From: Palleronia pontilimi
GTDB taxonomy: Bacteria; Pseudomonadota; Alphaproteobacteria; Rhodobacterales; Rhodobacteraceae
Assembly (NCBI RefSeq): GCF_016412875.1
Contig: NZ_JAEKPD010000009.1
Coordinates: 62,001 to 126,000 of the forward strand
Reading direction: 5' to 3'
Length of the DNA: 64,000 bases
Under the pieces are notes generated by a model. It made no database searches. It was given only the letters and a program-made list of their open reading frames with translations, and had not been told where the DNA came from. Each line of letters opens with the position of its first letter. Within the stretch, counting starts at the first letter, position 1. Position numbers and translations under genes: made by a program. Positions 29,299-38,549 of this stretch are shown piece after piece.

Positions 29299-30717
29299 AT
29301 GACGTCGCGCGGGGCCAAATACTGGTCGACGGGGGCCATTCCGCTGATCGCGCCGGACCTTCTGGGCTCGATCATCTCGTCGGCGTCGGACATTGCCGTC
29401 GTGATCGACGACATGGGCCAGATCCTGTCGGTGCTGGTCAATCCCCAGCAAGGCGGGATCGGTCCGTTCGACGACTGGCAGGGCCAGGACATCCGCGAAG
29501 TGCTGACGACCGAGTCGATCGCCAAGCTGGAAAAGCGGCTGGACGAGTTCGCGCGCGGCATCACGCGCGAGGCGCCGCTCGAGCTGAACCACCGCGCGTC
29601 CTCGGGGCTGAAATTCCCGATCCGCTACAGCTTCCACCGGGTCGGACCCGACGGCGCCATCATCCTTTTGGGCCGCGACCTGCGCCCCATCGCCGAGATG
29701 CAGCAACAGCTGGTCGACGCGCAGCTCGCGCTCGAGCGCGATTACGAAGCCAACCGCGAGATCGCCACCCGGATGCGGGTGCTCATGGACCTGACCCGCG
29801 ACGCGATCGTCTTCGTATCCCTGAGCAGCGGCCGGATTTCCGGCCTGAACACGGCCGCCGCGGTCGCGCTGGGCGCCAAGGTGGCGGACCTGAAGGGCAC
29901 GCCCCTGTCGGACGCGCTGCGCTCGGACACCGGGGCCAGCGCGCTTGACGTGCTGTCCGCGGCGGGCCGCAGCGAAGACAGCGCGGGCGTGCGGCTGACC
30001 GCCACCGGATCGGGGGTTGAGCTGGTCCTGCACATCACCTTGTTCCGCGCCGCCGGCGAACGGATGCTGGCCTGTCGCCTGGACCAGATCGAGGACGGCA
30101 CCCAGTCCGAAAACGTGCTGGGCGACGCGCTGATGCAGCTGCATGATCACATGGCCGACGGCATGGTCTTCACAGACCGCGCGGGCATCATCGCGTCGGT
30201 CAATGACGGATTCCTGGATCTCGTCGACCTGGACAGCGCCGGGATGGCGCGGGGCCGCTCGCTGGCCGATTTCCTGGCGCGCGGCGCGGTGGACTTGAAG
30301 GTCATGTGCGAAAACGCGGTGCGCAACGGCCAGATCCGCCTGTATCCCGCCAAGCTCAGCACCGATGTGGGCACAGAACTGGCGACCGAGATCTCGGTGA
30401 CGTACCTGTCCGACAGTCCGAAGGCGGCATTCGGCTTCGTGATCCGCGATGCCAGCCGCCAGGACAGCGGACGCGCGGCCACCCATCCGGGCATGGAAGA
30501 CGAATCGATGCGCGCGATCCGCGAACTGGTGGGCACCGCGTCGCTGAAGGAACTGGTGGGCGAGACCAGCGACGTGATCGAGAAGATGTGCATTGAGACG
30601 GCGGTGGAACTGACCGGCAACAATCGCGTCGCCGCCGCCGAGATGTTGGGACTTTCGCGCCAGAGCCTCTATGTCAAGTTGCGCAAGCACGGGCTTCTGG
30701 CCCGCAGCGAAGACTGA
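29299..30717 (+). CDS. ppsR: Transcriptional repressor PpsR (CrtJ)
   Basis: PpsR is the redox-sensitive aerobic repressor of photosynthesis genes; it binds TGT-N12-ACA. The 472-residue protein has an N-terminal PAS-like region (about 20-110), a Q-linker helix (about 130-155), two PAS domains (about 155-255 and 275-385) and a FIS-type helix-turn-helix at the end (NNRVAAAEMLGLSRQSLYVK). Cys259 in the linker region and Cys431 before the HTH match the pair that forms the redox disulfide in Rhodobacter; Cys337 is extra. ATG 29299 is chosen over a GTG three codons upstream. Confidence 0.96.
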   Translation: MTSRGAKYWSTGAIPLIAPDLLGSIISSASDIAVVIDDMGQILSVLVNPQQGGIGPFDDWQGQDIREVLTTESIAKLEKRLDEFARGITREAPLELNHRASSGLKFPIRYSFHRVGPDGAIILLGRDLRPIAEMQQQLVDAQLALERDYEANREIATRMRVLMDLTRDAIVFVSLSSGRISGLNTAAAVALGAKVADLKGTPLSDALRSDTGASALDVLSAAGRSEDSAGVRLTATGSGVELVLHITLFRAAGERMLACRLDQIEDGTQSENVLGDALMQLHDHMADGMVFTDRAGIIASVNDGFLDLVDLDSAGMARGRSLADFLARGAVDLKVMCENAVRNGQIRLYPAKLSTDVGTELATEISVTYLSDSPKAAFGFVIRDASRQDSGRAATHPGMEDESMRAIRELVGTASLKELVGETSDVIEKMCIETAVELTGNNRVAAAEMLGLSRQSLYVKLRKHGLLARSED

Positions 30718-30745
30718 CAACCCCCACCGGTTCGGAGCCAATGAC

Positions 30746-31780
30746 ATGACCACAGAAGCGACCCGCGTCGTCCTTTCCGCACGTCCCCAAGGCGCCGCGA
30801 CCCTGGACGATCTGCGCCACGAGCCCTTCGAGTGCCCCGATCCCGGCGACGGGCAGGTCCTGCTGCGCACGATCTGGCTGTCGCTCGACCCCTATATGCG
30901 CGGTCGGATGGACGACGCGAAATCCTATGCCACGCCGGTCGGCCTGGGCGAGGTCATGACCGGCCAGACCGTGGGCGAGGTCATCGCGTCGCGCCACAAG
31001 GATTTCGCGCCCGGCGACATCGCGACGGGCATGACGGGCTGGACCGATCACGCCGTGATCGACGGCGGTGAGCTGCGCAAGATCGACCCCGAGGTGGCGC
31101 CGATCCAGACGGCGCTGGGCGTGCTGGGAATGCCCGGTCTGACGGCCTGGACCGGGGTGAACCACATCCTGCGCGTCGAAAGCGGCAAGACGCTGGTCGT
31201 GTCGGCGGCGACGGGTGCGGTGGGCAGCGTCGCGGGCCAGCTTGCCAAGGCGAAGGGCCTGCATAGCGTCGGTGTCGCGGGCGGGCCCGAGAAATGCGCC
31301 TTCGCGACGGACGAGCTGGGCTACGACGCCTGCATCGACCACCACGCGCAGGCCGACGGCAAGGCCATGGCCGCCGCCATCGCGGACGCCGCTTCCGACG
31401 GCGTGGATTACTACTTCGAGAACGTGGGCGGCAAGACGCTGGCGGGCGTGATCGGCAACATGAACGACCACGGCGCCATCGCGATTTGCGGCATGATCGC
31501 CTGGTATGGCGGCAAGAACCTGGACGAGGGCCCGCAGATGCCGATGCTCTGGCGCAACATGCTGACCCGCAAGCTGCGCGCCGAGGGGTTCATCATCTAT
31601 GACCACTGGCACCGTTTCCCCGACTTCCTGAACGAGGTCGCGCCGATGGTCGCCGATGGCCGCGTGAGCTACCGCGAAAGCGTGACCGAGGGACTGGAAA
31701 ACGCGCCCGCCGCGTTCCTGGACATGCTCCAGGGCGGCAATTTCGGAAAGACGCTGGTGCGGGTCGGCGCGGATCCATAA
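30746..31780 (+). CDS. NADP-dependent MDR-family oxidoreductase
   Basis: A zinc-free medium-chain reductase of 344 residues, of the leukotriene B4 12-hydroxydehydrogenase/CurA type that reduces activated double bonds. Evidence: LSLDPYMRGRM near residue 45, the nucleotide motif SAATGAVGSVAGQLAK near residue 155, and YFENVGGKTLAGVI. The ATG at 30746 fits the family N-terminus. It lies 28 bases after ppsR on the same strand with no terminator between, so read-through is possible, but I see no functional link to photosynthesis. Confidence 0.9.
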   Translation: MTTEATRVVLSARPQGAATLDDLRHEPFECPDPGDGQVLLRTIWLSLDPYMRGRMDDAKSYATPVGLGEVMTGQTVGEVIASRHKDFAPGDIATGMTGWTDHAVIDGGELRKIDPEVAPIQTALGVLGMPGLTAWTGVNHILRVESGKTLVVSAATGAVGSVAGQLAKAKGLHSVGVAGGPEKCAFATDELGYDACIDHHAQADGKAMAAAIADAASDGVDYYFENVGGKTLAGVIGNMNDHGAIAICGMIAWYGGKNLDEGPQMPMLWRNMLTRKLRAEGFIIYDHWHRFPDFLNEVAPMVADGRVSYRESVTEGLENAPAAFLDMLQGGNFGKTLVRVGADP

Positions 31781-31796
31781 ACCCGCGGGCGGCGCG

Positions 31797-32912
31797 CTAG
31801 CGCGGCATCGGGGTGGCTGCCGTGTTGTAGCCGCTCCAATCGTCGATCTCGGGATAGAACTTCCGCCGCCACGCCCGCACGCGCGGATTCATGATCCGCC
31901 GCCACAGCGGCGGGATCATCGCCACCATCGTCATCACCGGGTAGCCCGCGGGCAGCTGGGGGGCGTCGTCCTGCGAATAGGTCTGCAGCAGCGGATAGCG
32001 GCGGTCGGGCTTGTAGTGGTGGTCGGAATGGCGCTGCAGGTTGATCAGCAGCCAGTTCGACGCCCGCTGCGCCGCGTTCCACGAATGGCGGGGCAAGACG
32101 CGCTCGTACTTGCCGTCGCCCAGGTGCTTGCGCGTCAGCCCGTAATGCTCGACGTAGTTCACCAGCTCGAGCTGCCAGATCGCCACGCCCGCCTGCACCA
32201 GCAGCCACATCAGCCCCTCGAGCCCGCCCAGCAGAAGCGCAAGACAGGCGAAGCCCAGCTGCAGCGCCCAGTAGCGCCAGAACGGGTTCGAGGCGTCCCA
32301 CCACGGCCGGTCCCGCCGCGCCTGCATCGCGGCCTCGGCCCGGAAGGCCGAGCGGAAGCATTGCCACAGCACCCGCGGATAGTAGCGGTGGAAGCCTTCG
32401 TTGTAGCGCGCCGAAACCGGATCGCGCGGGGTGGCGACGTAGCGGTGGTGGACCAGCAGGTGCTCGGACCGGAAATGCGAATAGAACACCATGGCCAGCA
32501 GCAGATCGGCCATCCAGCGCTCCAGCCGCGAGCGTTGGTGCATCAGCTCGTGGCTGTAGTTGATGCCGACCGTGCCGGACAGGATGCCGACGCCGAAGAA
32601 GATGCCGAACTTCTCCCAGCCGTTCAGGCCCGCGTCGCGGGTGACGAACCAGATCAGGCCGAAGGTCACCAGGAACTGGACCGGGAACCAGACCAGTGTG
32701 ATCGCGCGGTACCAGAACAGCTGGTCGTCGGGGGTCAGCGGGTCCTCGTTGGCCTCGTTCAGACCCGCGAAGCTGTCGATGATCGAGAACAGGTACCACG
32801 TCACCACGGGCATCAGCAGAACGGCCCAGCCGCCATGGGTCGCGGCATAGATCGCGACGGGCACCAGCAGAAGCGACAGCCAGAAGGGCAGCGCTTGGAT
32901 CATGCGTGCCAT
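31797..32912 (-). CDS. alkB: AlkB-type membrane diiron hydroxylase
   Basis: An integral membrane fatty-acid-desaturase-like non-haem diiron monooxygenase of 371 residues with about six membrane helices. The four His motifs are visible: HELMH, HLLVHHRYV, NYVEHYGL and LQRHSDHHY. This matches alkane 1-monooxygenase; related xylene or fatty-acid hydroxylases share the His boxes. No rubredoxin or rubredoxin reductase gene is nearby, so electrons must come from elsewhere. It stands alone, convergent with the MDR gene, whose stop is 16 bases away. Confidence 0.92.
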   Translation of the reverse strand: MARMIQALPFWLSLLLVPVAIYAATHGGWAVLLMPVVTWYLFSIIDSFAGLNEANEDPLTPDDQLFWYRAITLVWFPVQFLVTFGLIWFVTRDAGLNGWEKFGIFFGVGILSGTVGINYSHELMHQRSRLERWMADLLLAMVFYSHFRSEHLLVHHRYVATPRDPVSARYNEGFHRYYPRVLWQCFRSAFRAEAAMQARRDRPWWDASNPFWRYWALQLGFACLALLLGGLEGLMWLLVQAGVAIWQLELVNYVEHYGLTRKHLGDGKYERVLPRHSWNAAQRASNWLLINLQRHSDHHYKPDRRYPLLQTYSQDDAPQLPAGYPVMTMVAMIPPLWRRIMNPRVRAWRRKFYPEIDDWSGYNTAATPMPR

Positions 32913-32968
32913 GGATAAAACCCTTGTGTTCCGGCCCCTGCGTGCAGCTTTAGCGTAGGGCCGCGGGC

Positions 32969-34033
32969 CTACTCAAGCGGCGGCAGTGTCGCAGAGATCA
33001 GATCGTAGGCTTTGCGCATCACCGTGGGAAGATCGGCCGGGCGGAACCGGTGCGCAGGGACGAATGCCCCACGCGCGGGTTCGTTTTCGGTCGTATCGGC
33101 CACGCGTAGGGACAACCGCAGGTGAAAATGCGTGAAGGTATGGCGCACCTCGCCGCCCGGATCGCGCCAGTCGGCGTCGATGGGCGGGTCGTGCGCGGGC
33201 ACCTTTTCTGCCCAGTCGCTGCCGGGCCAGCCCAGCATCCCGCCCAGCAGACCCTTGTCCGGTCGCGTCTCGAGCAGCCACGCGCCATCGCGGCGGCGGG
33301 CCAGATAGGCGATGCCGACCCGGGTGGGCTTGGCCGCCTTCGGCAGCTTCCGGGGCAGGTCGGCCTGCATCCCGCGGGCGTGGGCTTGGCAATCATCGCG
33401 CCAGGGGCAGATGCCGCAGGCGGGCCCGCGCGGCGTGCAGATGGTGGCGCCCAGGTCCATGACGGCCTGCGCGTAATCGCCGGGCCGCGCCTGGGGCGTC
33501 AGCCGCGCGGCGCGATCCATCAGCTCGGGCTTGGCCATCGGCAACGGCACCTCGACCGCGTGCAGCCGGGCCATGACCCGTTCGACGTTACCGTCCAGCA
33601 CCGTCTCGGGCCGGTCGAAGGCGATGGCGGCGACGGCGGCGGCGGTGTAGGGGCCGATGCCCGGCAGTGCCAGAAGCCGCTCGCGCGTGTCGGGGAATGT
33701 GCCGCCATGCTCATGGGCGACCACCCGCGCGCATTTCAGCAGGTTGCGGGCGCGGGCGTAATAGCCAAGCCCCGCCCAGGCCGCCATCACGTCCGCATCG
33801 GCGGCGGCGGCAAGGTCCGTGACACGCGGCCAGATCGCCGTGAACTTGCGGAAATAGTCACGCACGGCGGCCACGGTGGTCTGCTGCAGCATCACCTCGG
33901 ACAGCCAGACGCGATAGGGATCGGGGCGCACGCCCGCGCGCCGGTCGGCGGGCGACACGCGCCACGGCATGGCGCGCGCATGCACGTCGTACCACGCCAG
34001 CAGATCGTCGCTCAAATGGTCCGCGTCACGCAA
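32969..34033 (-). CDS. mutY: A/G-specific adenine DNA glycosylase MutY
   Basis: MutY removes adenine opposite 8-oxoguanine. The 354-residue protein has the catalytic region VWLSEVMLQQTTVAAVRDYF, the helix-hairpin-helix LLALPGIGPYTAAAVAAIAF, the catalytic Asp in AVMDLGATIC, a [4Fe-4S] site with C-x6-C-x2-C-x5-C spacing (CTPRGPACGICPWRDDC), and a C-terminal MutT-like domain that checks the lesion. The apparent start is a TTG with no strong ribosome site, so the N-terminus may be a few residues shorter. Confidence 0.96.
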   Translation of the reverse strand: MRDADHLSDDLLAWYDVHARAMPWRVSPADRRAGVRPDPYRVWLSEVMLQQTTVAAVRDYFRKFTAIWPRVTDLAAAADADVMAAWAGLGYYARARNLLKCARVVAHEHGGTFPDTRERLLALPGIGPYTAAAVAAIAFDRPETVLDGNVERVMARLHAVEVPLPMAKPELMDRAARLTPQARPGDYAQAVMDLGATICTPRGPACGICPWRDDCQAHARGMQADLPRKLPKAAKPTRVGIAYLARRRDGAWLLETRPDKGLLGGMLGWPGSDWAEKVPAHDPPIDADWRDPGGEVRHTFTHFHLRLSLRVADTTENEPARGAFVPAHRFRPADLPTVMRKAYDLISATLPPLE

Positions 34034-34095
34034 TCTTTATGCCCTTCCTGCCAAAACCTCTGGCCCGACCGGCCGCGCTTCCCTAGACAAGGCCC

Positions 34096-34620
34096 ATGGC
34101 CGAGAAACCCTATCGTTCATCCTTCCGCAAAGGCTTTCAGCGCACCTCGACGCTGATCGAAAAGCAGATCCGCCGCGCGGGCGAAACCCGCGGATTCGCG
34201 GTCAGCCGCCTGCTCACCCACTGGGCCGAAATCGTCGGCCCCGACATGGCCGCCGTCGCGCGGCCTGTCAATGTCAGCTACGCGCGCCGCTCGATGGGTG
34301 CCACCCTGACGGTGCTGACCACCGGCGCCCAGGCCCCGATGCTCGAGATGCAGAAGGCCAAGCTGCGCGACCGGGTCAACGCCTGCTACGGCTACCAGGC
34401 CATTTCCGACATCCGCCTGACCCAGACCGCGCCCACGGGCTTCGCCGAGGGCGCCGCGCAATTCGGTCACGCGCCACGCCCCGCGGCCCGCCAGCCCGAT
34501 CCCGCCACGCTTCAGGCGGCGCGACAAAGCGCCGCCCCCGTATCCGACCCCGACCTGCGCGCCGCCCTTGAACGGCTGGGCGCGAACGTGCTCGGTCCGC
34601 CCAAACACTCGCAAGGATGA
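34096..34620 (+). CDS. DUF721 / DciA-like protein
   Basis: A 174-residue protein starting MAEKPYRSSFRKGFQRTSTL, with the DUF721 core (LTHWAEIVGPDMAAVARPVN, then LTVLTTGAQAPMLEMQKAKL). Such proteins resemble DciA, the helicase-interacting factor of bacteria lacking DnaC, which may apply here but is not proven. The C-terminus is low complexity. It diverges from mutY by 62 bases and its stop is inside the leader of the next gene. Confidence 0.85.
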   Translation: MAEKPYRSSFRKGFQRTSTLIEKQIRRAGETRGFAVSRLLTHWAEIVGPDMAAVARPVNVSYARRSMGATLTVLTTGAQAPMLEMQKAKLRDRVNACYGYQAISDIRLTQTAPTGFAEGAAQFGHAPRPAARQPDPATLQAARQSAAPVSDPDLRAALERLGANVLGPPKHSQG

Positions 34621-34625
34621 TCCCG

Positions 34626-35288
34626 ATGAACAAACTTCCCCTCATCGCCGCCGCCATTGCCGTGCTCGCCGTCGGCGGCTGGTATTTCTCGTCCCAGTCC
34701 GACGGCACCCCCGGCGCCACGTCCTTCACCGCCGAGGCGCAGGACACCGCTGACGCGAACCTGTCGCTGGTCAGCGAGATGACGCTGGGCAATCCGGATG
34801 CGGACGTGACCGTGATCGAATACGCGTCTTTCACCTGCCCCCATTGCGCGACCTTCCACGACGCGGTCTTCCCGCAGCTGAAGGCGAACTACATCGATCC
34901 GGGCAAGATCAACTTCATCTACCGCGAGGTCTATTTCGACCGTTTCGGCCTGTGGGCGGGCATCACCGCGCGCTGCGGCGGGGCCGACAGGTATTTCGGC
35001 ATCGCCGACATGCTGTACGAGCGCCAGAAGGAATGGGCGCAGGGCGAGCCTTCGGAAATCGCGGCCAACCTGCGCAAGATCGGCAAGACGGCGGGTCTGA
35101 CCGAAGAGCAGCTTGATACCTGCTTTGCCGACGCCGAAAAGGCCAAGGCGATGGTCGCCACGTTCGAGCAGAACGCGGCCGAGGACAACATCCGCTCGAC
35201 CCCCAGCTTCGTCATCGACGGCGAGCTGATGAACAACATGAACTACGATGATTTCGCATCCATTCTGGACGAGCGCCTGGGCGACTAG
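34626..35288 (+). CDS. DsbA-family thiol-disulfide oxidoreductase
   Basis: A periplasmic thioredoxin-fold protein of 220 residues. A signal sequence or N-terminal anchor ([18 protein letters not shown]) is followed by the active site C71-P-H-C74 in [12 protein letters not shown] and a cis-Pro segment ([10 protein letters not shown]). It resembles the DsbA/ScsC/BdbD-type thioredoxins common in alphaproteobacteria. An ATG at 34617 overlaps the upstream stop, but the ATG at 34626 has AAGGA at correct distance. No dsbB is near. Its stop shares CTAG with lpxK on the other strand. Confidence 0.92.
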   Translation: MNKLPLIAAAIAVLAVGGWYFSSQSDGTPGATSFTAEAQDTADANLSLVSEMTLGNPDADVTVIEYASFTCPHCATFHDAVFPQLKANYIDPGKINFIYREVYFDRFGLWAGITARCGGADRYFGIADMLYERQKEWAQGEPSEIAANLRKIGKTAGLTEEQLDTCFADAEKAKAMVATFEQNAAEDNIRSTPSFVIDGELMNNMNYDDFASILDERLGD

Positions 35289-36271
35289 AGCAGCGCGTCC
35301 AGCGCCGCGTCCAGCGGTGCGGGATCGTCCAGGCACAGGCGCACGGCCAGGGTCAGCACCTTGGAGCGGTATTCAGGCGGCAAGCGCACCGCGTCCTTTT
35401 CGGTCGTGACCAGCTGCGCGCCCAGCGTCGCGGCCTCGCGCTCGAGCCGCGCCATCAGCGCGGGGCCCAGGGGCTGGTGATCGTCCAGCGCCTGCGCCGC
35501 CACGATATCGACGCCCAGGCCGCCCAGCGTGTCGAAAAACTTCTGCGGCCGCCCGATCCCCGCGAAGGCCAGGGCGCGCAGGCCGTTCCACGCCATGCCG
35601 GTCTGCAAGGGCTCGAGCGCACCGGTCACATGCGGCAGCCCGATGGCGGCGCCCCACGCGTCCCGGAACCGCGCCTGCGCGGGCGGGGCGCCGATGCTCA
35701 GGACCAGGTCCGCCCGCGCCAGCCCCGCCTGCACCGGCTCGCGCAGGGGTCCCGCGGGCAGGACGCGGCCATTGCCGAAACCCGCCTGCGCATCGACCAC
35801 CACGACGGACAGATCCTTCGCCAGGTCGGGGTTCTGCAGACCGTCATCCATCACGATCACGTCCGCACCCGCCCCCACCGCGGCCCGCGCGCTGGCGGCC
35901 CGGTCGGCCCCGACCCAGGTGGACGCGAAGGCGGCCAGCAGCAGCGGCTCGTCCCCGACCTGGTCCGGGCCGTGACGGCGGGGATCGACCTGCAGCGTGT
36001 CGCGCTGCGCGCCGCCATAGCCGCGCGACACCACGTGCGGCCGACACCCCCGGTCGGCCAGCATCTGAAGGATCGCGATGGCGGTCGGCGTCTTGCCGGT
36101 GCCGCCCGCGTTGATGTTGCCCACGCAGATCACCGGCACGCCCACGCGCGTCCCGGCCCGCGCCACCCGGCGGGCCGTCGCAGCCGCATAGAGCGCCCCC
36201 AAAGGCGCCAGCGCGCGCGCCTGCCAACCCGGTGCGTCGGGCGGCCGGGACCAGAAGGTCGGCGGCCGCAT
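35285..36271 (-). CDS. lpxK: Tetraacyldisaccharide 4'-kinase LpxK
   Basis: LpxK phosphorylates the lipid A disaccharide at the 4' position at the inner membrane. The 328-residue protein has an N-terminal membrane-associated helix region, the Walker A-like [17 protein letters not shown], and [20 protein letters not shown], a family signature. The ATG at 36271 shares one base with the waaA stop (TGATG). Both enzymes act in lipid A/Kdo assembly, so this is a functional pair. Confidence 0.95.
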   Translation of the reverse strand: MRPPTFWSRPPDAPGWQARALAPLGALYAAATARRVARAGTRVGVPVICVGNINAGGTGKTPTAIAILQMLADRGCRPHVVSRGYGGAQRDTLQVDPRRHGPDQVGDEPLLLAAFASTWVGADRAASARAAVGAGADVIVMDDGLQNPDLAKDLSVVVVDAQAGFGNGRVLPAGPLREPVQAGLARADLVLSIGAPPAQARFRDAWGAAIGLPHVTGALEPLQTGMAWNGLRALAFAGIGRPQKFFDTLGGLGVDIVAAQALDDHQPLGPALMARLEREAATLGAQLVTTEKDAVRLPPEYRSKVLTLAVRLCLDDPAPLDAALDALL

Positions 36272-37422
36272 CAGCCCGGCGCCTTTCGGGCAAGCGCGTC
36301 TTCCAGCGCCTGCAGCGCCAGGTTGCTCGCCTCGGCCCCGCGGGTGGCGATGTCCCACGCCTCGTGGGCGATCTCGGCGGCGCGTTCCGGCGACAGCAGG
36401 CTTTCGATCGCCGTGCCCAGGTGTTCCGGCCGGCCCACCAGGCGCGCGCCGCGGGTGCGGTCCAGCGTCGTGAGAATCCGCTCGTGGGCGCCCAGCTTTG
36501 GCCCGTGCACGATCACCGAGCCCAGCGAGGCGGGGATCATTGGGTCGCAAATCGGCCCCGAGGTCAGCGATCCGCCCAGGTAACACAGCGACGCGACACG
36601 CGCCCACAAACCGATCTCGCCGGGTTCATCGGCGACCAGCACCTGCGTATCGGGCAAAGGGTCGTCGCCGTCGGATCGGGTGACGAATTGCTGGCCGCGC
36701 CGGTCCAGGGCGGCGCGCAGATCGGGCAGCGCGGCGGGATCCGAGAGCTCAAGGATCAGCAGCAGCCGATGCGACAGCTTCGCCGCATCGGCATGGGCCG
36801 CCAGCACCAGGTCGAACTCATCTTCCGGGGTCATCGCCGCCAGCCAGGTGGGGCGCGACGCCAGCAGCGCCGACATATCCTCGAGATCGCTGTCGATGGC
36901 TCCGGGCGGTGGCGGCGTGCGCGCCAGTCGCGCCAGCGAATGGATCGGCACCTGAAGGCGCGGATCCGGCCCCCTGGCATGGACGAAATCGAACCCCGCG
37001 AGCGGCCGGATCAGGGCCAACGGATGCCGGGCGGGATCGGCTTCGACGGCGATCAGGGGGATGCGACGGGCCAGGGACTGGGCCCAAAGCACGGGATGCG
37101 GGTCCGGCCCCGAAAAGAGCATCGCATCCGGCGCCCAGCGATCGAGATGGGCGCGCACCGCCCGCGGCGTCTCGCGCGGCAAGTCCACGCGCAACGCGAT
37201 GTCGGTCAGATCCTCGGCCGCGCCGCTGACGACGACGGCGAGGTCGGGATGCGCGCTGACCAGGTCGCGCAACAGCCGCGCGGTTCCGTCGGATTGCACG
37301 TCCGCGCTCAGATGCGCGCGCAGAAGGCGCCCCGGGGGGCGGGCGCCATCCAGCTCGGGCCTGGGGGCGCCGCCGCGGCGGGCGGCCAGCCGATGCCGCC
37401 AGAGTGCGAGCGAAAACGCCAC
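36271..37422 (-). CDS. waaA: 3-deoxy-D-manno-octulosonic acid transferase (WaaA/KdtA)
   Basis: Transfers Kdo from CMP-Kdo to lipid A. The 383-residue protein shows GT-B features late in the chain: [20 protein letters not shown] followed by [17 protein letters not shown]. It starts at a GTG. At 383 residues it is shorter than the usual 420 or so, and the N-terminal membrane anchor and acceptor domain look reduced (starts [18 protein letters not shown]). Position upstream of lpxK supports the call. It follows the DUF4170 gene by 12 bases. Confidence 0.88.
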   Translation of the reverse strand: MAFSLALWRHRLAARRGGAPRPELDGARPPGRLLRAHLSADVQSDGTARLLRDLVSAHPDLAVVVSGAAEDLTDIALRVDLPRETPRAVRAHLDRWAPDAMLFSGPDPHPVLWAQSLARRIPLIAVEADPARHPLALIRPLAGFDFVHARGPDPRLQVPIHSLARLARTPPPPGAIDSDLEDMSALLASRPTWLAAMTPEDEFDLVLAAHADAAKLSHRLLLILELSDPAALPDLRAALDRRGQQFVTRSDGDDPLPDTQVLVADEPGEIGLWARVASLCYLGGSLTSGPICDPMIPASLGSVIVHGPKLGAHERILTTLDRTRGARLVGRPEHLGTAIESLLSPERAAEIAHEAWDIATRGAEASNLALQALEDALARKAPG

Positions 37423-37434
37423 CGGGCGCAGCGC

Positions 37435-37680
37435 CTAGCTGCCCAGCTCTTCGGTGGGGGAAGCCGGGGCCTTTTCGTCGCGCAGGCGATGGATATGGGC
37501 CAGGTAGTAGCGCATGTGGGCGTTGTCGACGGTCTTCTGCGCCCAGGTCTTCCAAGCACTGTAGGCGCTGGCGTAATCGGGGAACATGCCGACGATATGG
37601 ATGTCGTCGACATTCTTGAACACGTTCTGCGTCGGGTCGACGAGTTCGCCCCCGAACACAAGATGCAGGCGCTGGGTCAT
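37435..37680 (-). CDS. DUF4170 small protein
   Basis: An 81-residue soluble protein starting MTQRLHLVFGGELVDPTQNV, with DIHIVGMFPDYASAYSAWKT and a helical C-terminus. It fits DUF4170, a short family in alphaproteobacteria regularly found next to waaA and a CysQ-type phosphatase. Function unknown. Possibly first gene of the DUF4170-waaA-lpxK unit. Confidence 0.85.
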   Translation of the reverse strand: MTQRLHLVFGGELVDPTQNVFKNVDDIHIVGMFPDYASAYSAWKTWAQKTVDNAHMRYYLAHIHRLRDEKAPASPTEELGS

Positions 37681-37746
37681 GAGTGTGGCTCCTATGGATT
37701 TGGGCGCAGGGTATCGGGGTGGCGAACGTGGCTCAAGCGCGGGCTT

Positions 37747-37765
37747 GGGGGCGCGTGTCGCCCCC
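37747..37765 (-). terminator. Hairpin downstream of the CysQ-like gene
   Basis: GGGGGCG and CGCCCCC form a seven-pair stem with a five-base loop, 14-32 bases beyond the phosphatase stop. No T tract follows, so termination is only a possibility. Confidence 0.4.
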
Positions 37766-37778
37766 GCATCGAGCCTGC

Positions 37779-38549
37779 TCAGGCCAGCTGTTTCAGGATC
37801 TCGTCGTGCAGCGCGGGGTTGGCGGCGACGACGCCCGCGCTTTGTCGCGGGGCCGAGTTGAACCGCAGCGGTGCGCCGTGGCGGTCGGTGACGGTCGCCC
37901 CGGCCTCGGCCGCGATCAGGGCGCCCGCCGCGATGTCCCATTCCCACGCCTGGCGCAGGGTCATCATGGCGTCGAATCGTCCCGCCGCGACCACCGCCAG
38001 CCGATAGGCCATCGAGGGGCGGAAATGCTTTTCGAAATCCGGCGGCGTGCCGCGCCAGTGGCGGGCGGCATACGTGGCCTTGGACGTGATCAGCGCGGCC
38101 CCTTCGGCGCGGGCGATGGCGCTGGCCCGGATCCGCACGCCGTTCAGCCAAGCACCCTGCCCCAGCGCGGCGGTATAGGTCAGCCCCTTGGCGGGCATAT
38201 GGATGACGGCGGCGGTGATGCGGCCGGCTTCGGCCACGGCCAGCGACAGCGCCCAGGTTGTGCTGCCGTCCAGGTAGGCGCGCGTCCCGTCGATGGGGTC
38301 CAAGATGAAACAATGGGCGCGCGACAGCCGGGCGCGGTCGTCGGGCGTTTCCTCGCTCATCCAGCCATAGGCGGGCCGGGCGCGGGTCAGCGTGTCGCGC
38401 AGGGCGTCGTCCACCGCCGTATCGGCGACCGACACGGGCGAGCCGTCGTCCTTGGTGCGCGTCGCGGGGTCGCTGCGCCAATGCGCCATGGCGATCTGCC
38501 CCCCGCCAAGCGCCGCGTCGATCAGAAGGGGCAGGTCAGTCGCCGGCAA
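37779..38549 (-). CDS. CysQ/inositol-monophosphatase-family phosphatase
   Basis: A Mg2+-dependent phosphatase of 256 residues. It has the metal-site motif DPIDGTRAYLDG near residue 85 and WEWDIAAGALIAAEAGA near residue 205, both diagnostic for the family. Likely substrate is 3'-phosphoadenosine 5'-phosphate or a related bisphosphate (CysQ type), but inositol phosphate cannot be excluded. It starts at a TTG that overlaps the end of pmbA by 14 bases, so they are coupled. Confidence 0.88.
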   Translation of the reverse strand: MPATDLPLLIDAALGGGQIAMAHWRSDPATRTKDDGSPVSVADTAVDDALRDTLTRARPAYGWMSEETPDDRARLSRAHCFILDPIDGTRAYLDGSTTWALSLAVAEAGRITAAVIHMPAKGLTYTAALGQGAWLNGVRIRASAIARAEGAALITSKATYAARHWRGTPPDFEKHFRPSMAYRLAVVAAGRFDAMMTLRQAWEWDIAAGALIAAEAGATVTDRHGAPLRFNSAPRQSAGVVAANPALHDEILKQLA

